A stretch of 64,000 nt of DNA, taken from NCBI GenBank assembly GCA_910579675.1, contig CAJTUF010000008.1, positions 44,199-108,198 of the forward strand, in the 5' to 3' direction. The notes beneath the pieces were generated by a model. That model saw only the letters and a list, made by a program, of their open reading frames with translations, was not told where the DNA came from and did not search any database. A program made the translations under genes and the position numbers. Positions 24,054 through 31,480 of the stretch are shown here, in pieces (the stretch's first letter is position 1; each line of letters starts with the position of its first letter). This DNA is from an uncultured Muribaculaceae bacterium (GTDB taxonomy: Bacteria > Bacteroidota > Bacteroidia > Bacteroidales > Muribaculaceae).

Positions 24054-24962
24054 TTATAGGTACCTGTGGCGGTAGGCGTCGATGAGCTCGTCGAGGCCCG
24101 CCGGAGCAGCCTCCGGAATCAGCCCCGCCGCAGCCGCCGCACGCCCGAGAATCATGGCCGGGGAGGCGCCCGATGCTCTCATGGCCTCCATCGACAGCGA
24201 AGCGTCGCGCTTGGAGAGCCTGATGCCGCCGCTGTTGGTGAGCAGAGGCAGATGGTGCCACTCGGGAGCCTTGAAGCCAAGCAGGTGGTAGAGATAGATC
24301 TGCTGCGCAGCCGAGAGCAGCAGGTCGGAGCCCCTCACCACCTCGGTCACCCCCATCAGGGCATCGTCGACCACCACTGCCAACTGATAGGCCCAGGCCC
24401 CGTCGGCACGCCTCACTATGAAGTCGCCGCACTCGACCGCCAGATCCACCCGTTGGCGTCCGAACCGGCGGTCGGTAAACTCGATTGTAGTGTCGGGAGC
24501 CACATAGAGGCGGCGCGATCCCGGGCCCTCGGGCCGGGCAAACGGCGTCATCCCCCCGTCGGGGCGGCAGGTGCCCGGATAGATTATGCGGCCATCGCTC
24601 TGGTGAGGCGCCTGCGAGGCCATGATGTCGGCGCGGGTACACCGGCAGGCATATACCAGCCCTTGGTCCTCAAGGCGCGCCAGAGCCGAGGCGTAGAGAT
24701 CGCCGCGCATGCTCTGGCAGTAGGGTCCGGGGAGCCCATCGGTGAGTCCGCCCTCGTCCCATTCCAGTCCGAGCCATTTCAGATCATCCTCGATAAGCCG
24801 CGCATATTCAATGCGCGAGCGCCCGGGGTCGAGATCCTCGATGCGGAGTATCCAGCGCCCCCCGGCGCTGCGGGCCGAGAGCCACGACATAAGGGCGGCA
24901 TAGATGTTGCCGAGATGCATGCGCCCCGAGGGGGAGGGGGCAAAACGTCCGGTTGGAACCAT
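24054..24962 (-). CDS. gluQ: glutamyl-queuosine tRNA(Asp) synthetase
   Basis: 302 residues: a glutamyl-tRNA synthetase catalytic core without the anticodon-binding domain. Class I signatures are R-F-A-P-S-P-S-G-R-M-H-L-G-N (6-19) and the KMSKS equivalent R-L-S-K-R-D. The zinc site of GluQ-RS is seen as C-R-C-T-R then Y-P-G-T-C-R. It attaches glutamate to queuosine at the wobble position of tRNA-Asp. Length and lack of a C-terminal domain separate it from GltX. A tRNA-Asp (GTC anticodon) is in this window at 59256-59329. Confidence 0.92.
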   Translation of the reverse strand: MVPTGRFAPSPSGRMHLGNIYAALMSWLSARSAGGRWILRIEDLDPGRSRIEYARLIEDDLKWLGLEWDEGGLTDGLPGPYCQSMRGDLYASALARLEDQGLVYACRCTRADIMASQAPHQSDGRIIYPGTCRPDGGMTPFARPEGPGSRRLYVAPDTTIEFTDRRFGRQRVDLAVECGDFIVRRADGAWAYQLAVVVDDALMGVTEVVRGSDLLLSAAQQIYLYHLLGFKAPEWHHLPLLTNSGGIRLSKRDASLSMEAMRASGASPAMILGRAAAAAGLIPEAAPAGLDELIDAYRHRYL

Positions 24963-25024
24963 GATTGATCTATGAGTCGATTGATAATATCTCCCGTGAG
25001 GCGCCAGGCGCCCCGAAGCCGCCG

Positions 25025-25032
25025 CAAAATTA
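25025..25032 (-). promoter_or_regulatory. -7 element of gluQ
   Basis: Minus-strand TAATTTTG, 62 bases before the gluQ ATG; the -33 is only TTTA-like. Confidence 0.45.
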
Positions 25033-25138
25033 ATAAATAAACCGGTCGGTATAAAACCATCCCCGCCAAATCATCGCGCCCACCGGGAGAGATAATCTCT
25101 GCACTTCGCAATGCAAACGTCGGCAGATAAGACCTAAT

Positions 25139-25169
25139 TTTGGATTATTGCCTTTTTTTCATACCTTTG
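25139..25169 (+). promoter_or_regulatory. promoter of the TPR regulator gene
   Basis: TTTG (25139-25142), 19-base spacer, TACCTTTG (25162-25169). The ATG follows after only 7 bases, so the transcript is probably leaderless or nearly so. Confidence 0.75.
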
Positions 25170-25176
25170 CACTATC

Positions 25177-26862
25177 ATGATCAAAGTCTGTGCCATCATG
25201 CTATTCATTGTGATGCTGCTTTTCTCTGCCGGCTGTGGACGCAACATCGATATCGACCGCCGTCTTGACCAAGCCGACGGTCTGATGTGGGGCGATCCCG
25301 ACTCGGCGTTGCGGGTGCTGGATGCGATTGATCCGGAGCAGCTTAGCGACGGGCAGCAAGCCCGCCGCGCATTGTTGGCGGCCAAAGCTGCCGACAAGGC
25401 ATTTGCATCCATATCCGATCCGGCGTCAATAGCCATAGCTGCCGACTATTACACCGGCCACGCCGACAGCCTTGAAGTGCAGTCGCTCTATTATCTCGGT
25501 CAGGCCTATTCACTTTCTGAATCGACCGACACCGCATTGGTGATGCTTCATGAGGCGTTTGACAAAGCTCAGGCAATCGACGACTACTTCTACGCAGCCA
25601 TGAGCGCCCGCGAGATTGCAGCTATCTATGGCCGGATGCTCGTTCCGGGGCAGCAACTGATATGGGCGCGCAAGGCCCGCAGCGGTTTCGATGAAGCCGG
25701 AAAGTCCACCCATGCCGCATGGATGGATTTAATGATCATAAATGCCCTCATCAACTCTGGCAATCTGCAAGAGGCCGACAGTATATTCAACACCATAGAC
25801 ACCACGCTGGTGCAATCAAGTCGTCCATTACGTCATAAGCTGATGACCGCCAGGGTGGAGATGCTTGTGTCAGGGCATGATTACGAAGATGTATCATCTA
25901 TCTATGACAGTCTTTACGCTGATGGTTATGTAATGACTTCTCATGATTATTGCCTTTTAGCCGAAGCCGATATTGAGGCTGGGAGAGTCGACAGCCTGCC
26001 TTATTATCTATCTTACATACGATCTTTGCCTCTCTCTAACGAAGACACCCTGTATGTACGTAAACTCAATGGCTCATATCTTGAATTGGTTGGTGATTAC
26101 AGGGGAGCGAGTCGGGCCTACTCTGATTTTGCGTCGTCAGTGATGAACTACGGCGAGGATTTGATCACCGATCCTCCAACTGTTATGCTCGCCGAGACAC
26201 TCCGCGTTGCCATGACGCAGGAAAAAGCCATTTCCCGGCAACACAGGAAGTTGCAGATATTGCTAATGGCGCTATGCGGTACTCTGTTATTGCTTATCAT
26301 TTTAGGTTGGTTGTATTGGCGCAACCGAATAGCCCGACTTACCCTTAAGGTAAAGAGCGCACTTTCAGATGCCCAGTTGTTTAAATATGAGCTTGATTCC
26401 ACACATTCCGAGCAGGAACAATCCCAACATCAGAAAAATGCTTTTATTGATATCTTTACAAGTCATCTTTCTTTCATAGAGCAGATATGTCAGATCTGCT
26501 ATTTCAGAGAAGAAGGCGGCTCTTATGGTCCGACTGCCATCAGACAGCTTAATGATATGTATGAGTCTATGAAGGTCCTTGACATTCACGATAGCTTAGG
26601 GGCTTTTATAGATTGCAAATTCGATGGCTGGATGACTCGGTTCAAGAGGGCTTATCCCGATCTCAAATCATCTCAATACAGACTTGCCATGTATCTATTA
26701 TTAAATATCTCCTATGAATCAATTGCTGTGTTGACCGGTAAAAAAACACCAAATGCCGTCTATATAGATAAGACTCGGTTGAAAACCGCCATGCTACAAA
26801 CTAATGGACATACAGAAGATGAGTTTATCATTGCTCTGAAAATGTCTAAGACGTCAAAGTAA
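25177..26862 (+). CDS. membrane-anchored TPR regulator with C-terminal HTH-like domain
   Basis: 561 residues. The signal sequence has a lipobox-like end (F-S-A-G-C, Cys20). Helical TPR-like repeats cover ~25-330. One membrane segment lies at about 362-380 (L-L-M-A-L-C-G-T-L-L-L-L-I-I-L-G-W). A coiled-coil linker and a C-terminal ~150-residue helical domain follow, with S-S-Q-Y-R-L-A-M-Y-L-L-L-N-I-S-Y-E-S-I-A, like the DNA-binding end of Bacteroidota TPR/DUF6377-type regulators. It would sense something in the periplasm and act on DNA inside the cell. It stands at the head of the NVEALA/propeller array on the same strand and is the obvious candidate regulator. Confidence 0.75.
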   Translation: MIKVCAIMLFIVMLLFSAGCGRNIDIDRRLDQADGLMWGDPDSALRVLDAIDPEQLSDGQQARRALLAAKAADKAFASISDPASIAIAADYYTGHADSLEVQSLYYLGQAYSLSESTDTALVMLHEAFDKAQAIDDYFYAAMSAREIAAIYGRMLVPGQQLIWARKARSGFDEAGKSTHAAWMDLMIINALINSGNLQEADSIFNTIDTTLVQSSRPLRHKLMTARVEMLVSGHDYEDVSSIYDSLYADGYVMTSHDYCLLAEADIEAGRVDSLPYYLSYIRSLPLSNEDTLYVRKLNGSYLELVGDYRGASRAYSDFASSVMNYGEDLITDPPTVMLAETLRVAMTQEKAISRQHRKLQILLMALCGTLLLLIILGWLYWRNRIARLTLKVKSALSDAQLFKYELDSTHSEQEQSQHQKNAFIDIFTSHLSFIEQICQICYFREEGGSYGPTAIRQLNDMYESMKVLDIHDSLGAFIDCKFDGWMTRFKRAYPDLKSSQYRLAMYLLLNISYESIAVLTGKKTPNAVYIDKTRLKTAMLQTNGHTEDEFIIALKMSKTSK

Positions 26863-27039
26863 CCCCAACCCTTCCGACCATACAAATCATCTGATTTGCC
26901 CCTCTCTCGGCGCAAATTTTCGACCATCTTCGCAGTTGAAAGGCCTATGAAAGATTATTAATTAGCAAGTCGTTGTCAACAAGCGATATACAAATCTTCA
27001 TGAAAGGTCTTGAAATGTGTGAGTCAGGGCGCTTTTACC

Positions 27040-27047
27040 TATCTTTG
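27040..27047 (+). promoter_or_regulatory. -7 element upstream of the DUF3244 gene and array
   Basis: TATCTTTG, 39 bases before ATG 27087. No good -33. It may start a transcript running into the NVEALA array. Confidence 0.55.
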
Positions 27048-27086
27048 CAGCATATTTCAAATCCATTCACAACTCATTTTTCTAAC

Positions 27087-27455
27087 ATGAAAAAACTTCT
27101 TTCAATCATTATCATTCTCATTGGAATGACAGCGATGCCCTTTAGGGCAATGGCAGACGAGGGCACCAAGAGACCTATTTATTTCAGGCCCGTGACCTCT
27201 CAGAACGACACCAGAGACTATCCTCGTATGCCTGCCTACAGTCCCATATATGGTGAGCTTACCGGCGATATTCTCACCATCTACAGCACCCTCTCCGGAG
27301 AGGCAGAAGTGACGGTTGTAGCAGCAGACGGCTCAACAATAGTATGCAAGGTCGCAGATCTTAGCTCAGGGCATAGCATGGCCATTACTGCCGACACCCC
27401 GGGAATCACTGTATTCGTAAAAGTCAGTGACCGGACTTATGCTGCTTTGTTTTGA
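27087..27455 (+). CDS. small exported DUF3244-type protein
   Basis: 122 residues from ATG 27087. Signal peptide M-K-K-L-L-S-I-I-I-I-L-I-G-M-T-A, cleavage near A-M-A-D. The mature part is a short beta-sandwich with L-T-I-Y-S-T-L-S-G-E-A-E-V-T-V-V and a C-terminal strand, as in DUF3244 proteins that often accompany Bacteroidota surface loci. No catalytic residues. It sits 224 bases after the regulator and 39 bases before the thioredoxin/DUF1573 gene. Role unknown. Confidence 0.65.
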   Translation: MKKLLSIIIILIGMTAMPFRAMADEGTKRPIYFRPVTSQNDTRDYPRMPAYSPIYGELTGDILTIYSTLSGEAEVTVVAADGSTIVCKVADLSSGHSMAITADTPGITVFVKVSDRTYAALF

Positions 27456-27494
27456 TTTACCGAGTGCTGATCTTTAATTGACTGCCTACGACAG

Positions 27495-28364
27495 ATGATG
27501 CGCTGGTCAAGCATACTGATGCTGATTATCCTTGGCATTGCAGCCTCGTGCTCGGGGCGCTCCGACGATCAACGCGAGGTGTTGTCGGGGCTTCTCGGGC
27601 GCGAGATAGCAATCCCGGATGAGCTGTCGGCTATTATACAGGGTGTTGTCACCCCTTCCGACATGAGCGATGCCGACTTCAAGATCATCACCTACATCGA
27701 CTCTGCCGGTTGCGTGCCATGTAGGATGAAGCTATCTTTCTGGAACGATGTTATCGACGAATTCAAAGCCACCGACGACGATATCAACGTCGAGTTTCTG
27801 ATGATACTCAACACACGGCTCTCCGCTGAGATGAGCCGTCTGATCGATGAGGAGAAGTTTATGCATCAGGTGTGTTTCGACCCCGAAGGGCTCTTTGAGG
27901 CGGCCAATCCGCTGCCTCGCCCCGACCCCTACCACACCTTCCTCCTCAATGCCGACAATGAGATTGTGGCCGTTGGCAATCCGGTGGCCAATCCCAAGGT
28001 TATGGACATCTACCGCAAGATCATATCGCCCGAACCAACCCATATCAATCTCCTGTGCCGAAGGCCGGTAGCTACGCTCGGCCTCATCTCACCCGCCGAT
28101 ACCGTCGTCAGGCGATTCCAACTGCGCAACACTACCGATTCCACTCTGACCATCCAGGCCCTCATCCCTTCGTGTGGATGCGTTGAGGCAGAGGCTGAGG
28201 CCGAGGTGATCAATCCCGATGAAGTGGTGATGGTGACAGTGACTTATCTGTCCGACACAATCGTCGGGCCGGTAAGACGGCATGTCGACATTTTCTACCA
28301 CGAAAAAGACAATCCGGAGCGTCTTACGCTCCACGGATTCATAACCAATCAACCGATACATTAA
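27495..28364 (+). CDS. thioredoxin-fold plus DUF1573 lipoprotein
   Basis: 289 residues. Signal peptide with lipobox I-A-A-S-C (Cys19). A thioredoxin-like domain at ~60-180 has C-V-P-C at 73-76, and DUF1573 at ~200-285 has the typical S-C-G-C-V. It could handle disulfides in the periplasm; the peptides encoded next door are cysteine-bearing, so a role in folding them is plausible inference. The last codons (T-N-Q-P-I-H, stop) lie inside the conserved spacer that precedes every NVEALA gene in the array. Confidence 0.75.
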   Translation: MMRWSSILMLIILGIAASCSGRSDDQREVLSGLLGREIAIPDELSAIIQGVVTPSDMSDADFKIITYIDSAGCVPCRMKLSFWNDVIDEFKATDDDINVEFLMILNTRLSAEMSRLIDEEKFMHQVCFDPEGLFEAANPLPRPDPYHTFLLNADNEIVAVGNPVANPKVMDIYRKIISPEPTHINLLCRRPVATLGLISPADTVVRRFQLRNTTDSTLTIQALIPSCGCVEAEAEAEVINPDEVVMVTVTYLSDTIVGPVRRHVDIFYHEKDNPERLTLHGFITNQPIH

Positions 28365-28386
28365 CCCCCAAACACCCCAACCAATC

Positions 28387-28674
28387 ATGAAGAAAAAAGT
28401 CATGATAGCAGCCGCAATTGCGGTTATGGCGGGAGTAGGCGCCTACTTCGGCAACGCCTCCAATTCTCCCTCCTCCGACGGTCTTTCTGACCTCCTCCTC
28501 GAAAACGCCGAAGCCCTCTCTGATCCAGAGATTGAGCTCCCCGAAGTATCCGTCACATGCAATGCCGGTGGATATGGCCGATGCTGGGAATTACTGCCCT
28601 CACACGACTATTTCACGGGTTTAAATCCCTGTCGTTACACCGGCTATACAAGTGATTATTGCCCGGGCAAATAA
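28387..28674 (+). CDS. NVEALA-type secreted peptide 1
   Basis: 95 residues. Residues 1-55 are almost invariant across the five copies here: M-K-K-K-V-M-I-A-A-A-I-A-V-M-A-G hydrophobic segment, G-N-A-S-N-S-P-S-S-D-G, then L-L-L-E-N-A-E-A-L-S-D, the NVEALA-family motif. The C-terminal ~40 residues hold four cysteines (V-T-C-N-A-G-G-Y-G-R-C-W, N-P-C-R-Y-T-G-Y-T, D-Y-C-P-G-K). NVEALA proteins (PF14055) are small Bacteroidota proteins of unknown function. Export and disulfide formation are inferred. Paired with the propeller gene 43 bases downstream. Copy 3 differs by one residue. Confidence 0.85.
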   Translation: MKKKVMIAAAIAVMAGVGAYFGNASNSPSSDGLSDLLLENAEALSDPEIELPEVSVTCNAGGYGRCWELLPSHDYFTGLNPCRYTGYTSDYCPGK

Positions 28675-28717
28675 TCACAATTAGCGACAGACTTGTTTAA
28701 CCAACACGCTGATAAGA

Positions 28718-29896
28718 ATGTTTTCTACAAACACAAGTGTAATTTTCTTAGCGGCGGTCGTAATGATTCTTGGCGCGTCGTGTTCGTCTCCAAAGCCGGA
28801 GCCGCACGGTGCGCCGGAATTCTACGACCTGTCGGTGTATGAGGAGGCAAAAGTGGGTGATATACTTGAGGTGGCTGAAGTGGTGCCTCTGCTGTTTGAG
28901 CGCGACACCTATCCGAAGCATGCAACGTTCCTGTCATTTCTTGATGGGAATATTGTAATAGAGCATCTTGAGAACTCTGACCATGTGTTTTCATCGGATG
29001 GCCATTACATAGGATGCTCTGAGAGCATGAAAGGTCAAGGCCCGGGAGAGCACGTGATGCTATTAGGTCATGTTGTCAATCCCTTCAGCCACACAATTGA
29101 TGTTCTTGGAATATCCAACATGTATTCCTACGACCCTGAATTTACCAACAGTTTGCGCGTGAGCGATTTGCCAACCATTGTAGGCTCTGCCGACAAATGG
29201 CTATTTGATTCGGGAATTGCATTATCTGAAACAAAATATCTGCTCCACTCAAGCATAGTCACCAATCCATATCAGGTGACGCTCTATGATGCCGAGCAAG
29301 GTAAGGCTCTCAACAAGTGGAGTTATGCCGACGATATAATCACATATTTCTCGGGCGCACGTCAAAAATTATTCAGGATGCCCGATGGAGAGATTCTGAT
29401 AACGGCCGAGGGTTATTCACCATATATTTATGGTGTTGACAGTGAAGGCAGGGACATGTATAAAGCGATAGAGCTGAAGTATGGCGACAAGATCATAACA
29501 GACCATGTGACACTCGATGACTTCCGTAAGAATCATGATATCGCGAAACAATATTATGAGAATCCGGATATTGAAATACCGATCCAACAGATTGTTAATT
29601 CAAAAAAAATCATCACAGTAATACGTGCCGGAATAGATATGTATGAGGATGAATACGTTCTAATTACCGATCGTGAAGACAACAAGACATATAAGATTGA
29701 TATAATGGACGATAGCGGTGTTATGCCTCCGATTTTTCATGCAATAGACGAGAGCTATCTATATTATATTGTGGATGCTGACTATATTTTGGAGAATAGA
29801 TCCGTATTACTAAATAAGACCGACGAAGCCGACTCGCTCCTTCGCAATCACGACGAAGATGATTTATTCCTGATCAAATACCGCTTCAAGAAATAG
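28718..29896 (+). CDS. 6-bladed beta-propeller lipoprotein P1
   Basis: 392 residues. Signal peptide with lipobox L-G-A-S-C (Cys22), then S-P-K-P-E-P-H-G-A-P-E-F-Y-D-L. The rest is a TolB/NHL-like propeller of the 6-bladed (DUF5128) family, with repeated D-G-x-I/Y strands (S-S-D-G-H-Y-I-G-C, P-D-G-E-I-L-I). The N-terminal ~75 and C-terminal ~20 residues (A-D-S-L-L-R-N-H-D-E-D) are almost identical in all five family members here. Nearly identical to P3. Propeller lipoproteins of this kind usually bind ligands at the cell envelope; binding the cognate NVEALA peptide is a hypothesis. Confidence 0.8.
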   Translation: MFSTNTSVIFLAAVVMILGASCSSPKPEPHGAPEFYDLSVYEEAKVGDILEVAEVVPLLFERDTYPKHATFLSFLDGNIVIEHLENSDHVFSSDGHYIGCSESMKGQGPGEHVMLLGHVVNPFSHTIDVLGISNMYSYDPEFTNSLRVSDLPTIVGSADKWLFDSGIALSETKYLLHSSIVTNPYQVTLYDAEQGKALNKWSYADDIITYFSGARQKLFRMPDGEILITAEGYSPYIYGVDSEGRDMYKAIELKYGDKIITDHVTLDDFRKNHDIAKQYYENPDIEIPIQQIVNSKKIITVIRAGIDMYEDEYVLITDREDNKTYKIDIMDDSGVMPPIFHAIDESYLYYIVDADYILENRSVLLNKTDEADSLLRNHDEDDLFLIKYRFKK

Positions 29897-29905
29897 CCGC
29901 GCCCC

Positions 29906-29929
29906 ATGCCGACCCCAACCACAGAATAA
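29906..29929 (+). other. conserved post-propeller mini-frame
   Basis: Encodes M-P-T-P-T-T-E then stop, within the conserved spacer after P1. The same mini-frame recurs at 35040-35063 and (as M-P-T-P-T-T) 40084-40104. The transglutaminase gene begins M-P-T-P and ends T-P-T-T-D at the matching position, so these may be deletion remnants of it. Confidence 0.5.
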
Positions 29930-29972
29930 CCAATCAACCGATACATTAACCCCCAAAACACCCCAACCAATC

Positions 29973-30254
29973 ATGAAGAAAAAAGTCATGATAGCAGCCG
30001 CAATTGCGGTTATGGCGGGAGCAGGCGCCTACTTCGGCAACGCCTCCAACTCTCCCTCCTCCGACGGTCGTTCTGACCTCCTCCTCGAAAACGCCGAAGC
30101 CCTCTCTGATATGGAGATTGAGCTCCCCGAAGTATCCGTCACATGTGATAACAGTTATCACGGTCGTTGCTGGAAATTAAACTTTGACGAAAATGGAATC
30201 TTAGGCATGCCTGCTTGCATTTTCACAGGAAACCAGAACAACTATTGCTTTTAG
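29973..30254 (+). CDS. NVEALA-type secreted peptide 2
   Basis: 93 residues. N-terminal half identical to copies 1/3/4 except single changes (R for L at 34 and M-E for P-E after the ENAEALSD motif). The core is different: V-T-C-D-N-S-Y-H-G-R-C-W, P-A-C-I-F-T-G, N-Y-C-F. The four cysteines are kept with similar spacing while most other residues change. Followed after 32 bases by propeller P2. Confidence 0.83.
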   Translation: MKKKVMIAAAIAVMAGAGAYFGNASNSPSSDGRSDLLLENAEALSDMEIELPEVSVTCDNSYHGRCWKLNFDENGILGMPACIFTGNQNNYCF

Positions 30255-30286
30255 TTTTGCATTGATGTGACGAAATAAGAGCTTGT

Positions 30287-31471
30287 ATGTTTATCAAATT
30301 GAGAAGCATAACATACTATTCGGCACTCGTAATGATTCTTGGCGCGTCGTGTTCGGCTCCAAAGCCGGAGCCGCACGCTGCGCCGGAATTTTACGACTTG
30401 TCGGTGTATGAGGAAGCAAAAGTTAGTGATATACTTGAGGTTGCTGAGGTGGTGCCTCTTCTGTTTGAGCGCGACACCTATCCAAAATTTGTGAATCGCC
30501 TTTCGCATCTTGATGGTAATATTCTTATTGGAGAAATAGACAAGTCGGTACATGTGTTCTCGTCTGACGGCCATTACATAGGTTGCTCCCAAAGTATGAA
30601 AGGAGAGGGGCCGGGTGAACATGCCATGCAACTGAACCATATAGTAAACCCGTTCAACCATACAGTCGATGTGTTAGGTATTACAAAGATGTATTCATAT
30701 GATGCAGAATTCACTCACTGCGAGCGTGAAAGCGCGATTCCTAACCTTGTGGGGCAAGTCGATGTCGGCCTATTATATGATGATGGAATAGCATTGTCTG
30801 GTGGCTTGTATCTTCTTCATTCAAGACTGGCCACAGATCCATATAAGGTATCGTTGTATAATTCATCTGCCGGTACCACCATAAAGCAATGGGATTATAC
30901 TGAAGACATAATCGCATTTTTCACAGGTAGTTTTCAAAAGTTTTTCAAAATGCCAGATGGCGAGATTCTTATGAAGCCGCAAGGTTACTCACCATATATT
31001 TATGGGTTTGGGCGTGATGGGTCGGATATGTATAAGGCCATAGAATTCAAATATAACAGCAAGACAATCTCAGATAGAGTCACAATTAAGGACGTCGAAG
31101 CGAATCCTAAAATTATAGATAACTATTTGGGAAATGCATCGTATGAAATACCTCTGAAACAATTATTAAATAGTAAAAAGATAATCACACTGATCCAAAC
31201 AGGTCCGGATAAATTTAAAGACCATTACTATCTTATTGCAGACAGAGAAAGTGGTAAGGTGCAGAAAGCTGATCTGATGGAAGATGGAAAAGTTACCATA
31301 ATCCCGCTGCTATACATGATGGACGAAGAATTTGTCTATAACGTACTCAGCAAGGAGAAGATACTCGAGTTTTCAGGATGCCTTCTCAACAAGGCAAGCG
31401 AGGCCGACTCGCTCCTTCGTAATCACGACGAAGATGATTTCTTCCTGATCAAATACCGCTTCAAGAAATAA
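30287..31471 (+). CDS. 6-bladed beta-propeller lipoprotein P2
   Basis: 394 residues; lipobox L-G-A-S-C-S-A-P. It keeps the common N-terminus (P-E-P-H-A-A-P-E-F-Y-D-L) and C-terminus (D-D-F-F-L-I-K-Y-R-F-K-K), but the central ~280 residues are diverged from P1/P3, as its paired peptide is from peptides 1/3. Ends 10 bases before the transglutaminase gene. Confidence 0.8.
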   Translation: MFIKLRSITYYSALVMILGASCSAPKPEPHAAPEFYDLSVYEEAKVSDILEVAEVVPLLFERDTYPKFVNRLSHLDGNILIGEIDKSVHVFSSDGHYIGCSQSMKGEGPGEHAMQLNHIVNPFNHTVDVLGITKMYSYDAEFTHCERESAIPNLVGQVDVGLLYDDGIALSGGLYLLHSRLATDPYKVSLYNSSAGTTIKQWDYTEDIIAFFTGSFQKFFKMPDGEILMKPQGYSPYIYGFGRDGSDMYKAIEFKYNSKTISDRVTIKDVEANPKIIDNYLGNASYEIPLKQLLNSKKIITLIQTGPDKFKDHYYLIADRESGKVQKADLMEDGKVTIIPLLYMMDEEFVYNVLSKEKILEFSGCLLNKASEADSLLRNHDEDDFFLIKYRFKK

Positions 31472-31480
31472 CCGTGCCCC

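Larger units (their letters stand above)
28342..30134 (+). repeat. 1.8-kb direct duplication, copy 1
   Basis: Matches 33476-35268 with the same length and only about ten substitutions seen by eye. It covers the pre-NVEALA spacer, NVEALA 1, propeller 1, the next spacer and the invariant first half of NVEALA 2, and stops exactly where the variable cores of NVEALA 2 and 4 begin. Confidence 0.95.

Noticed and set aside
24975..25110. Imperfect inverted repeat (12 of 14) around the gluQ upstream region
   Set aside because: Arms are short, far apart and imperfect; it does not coincide with a promoter or gene end.
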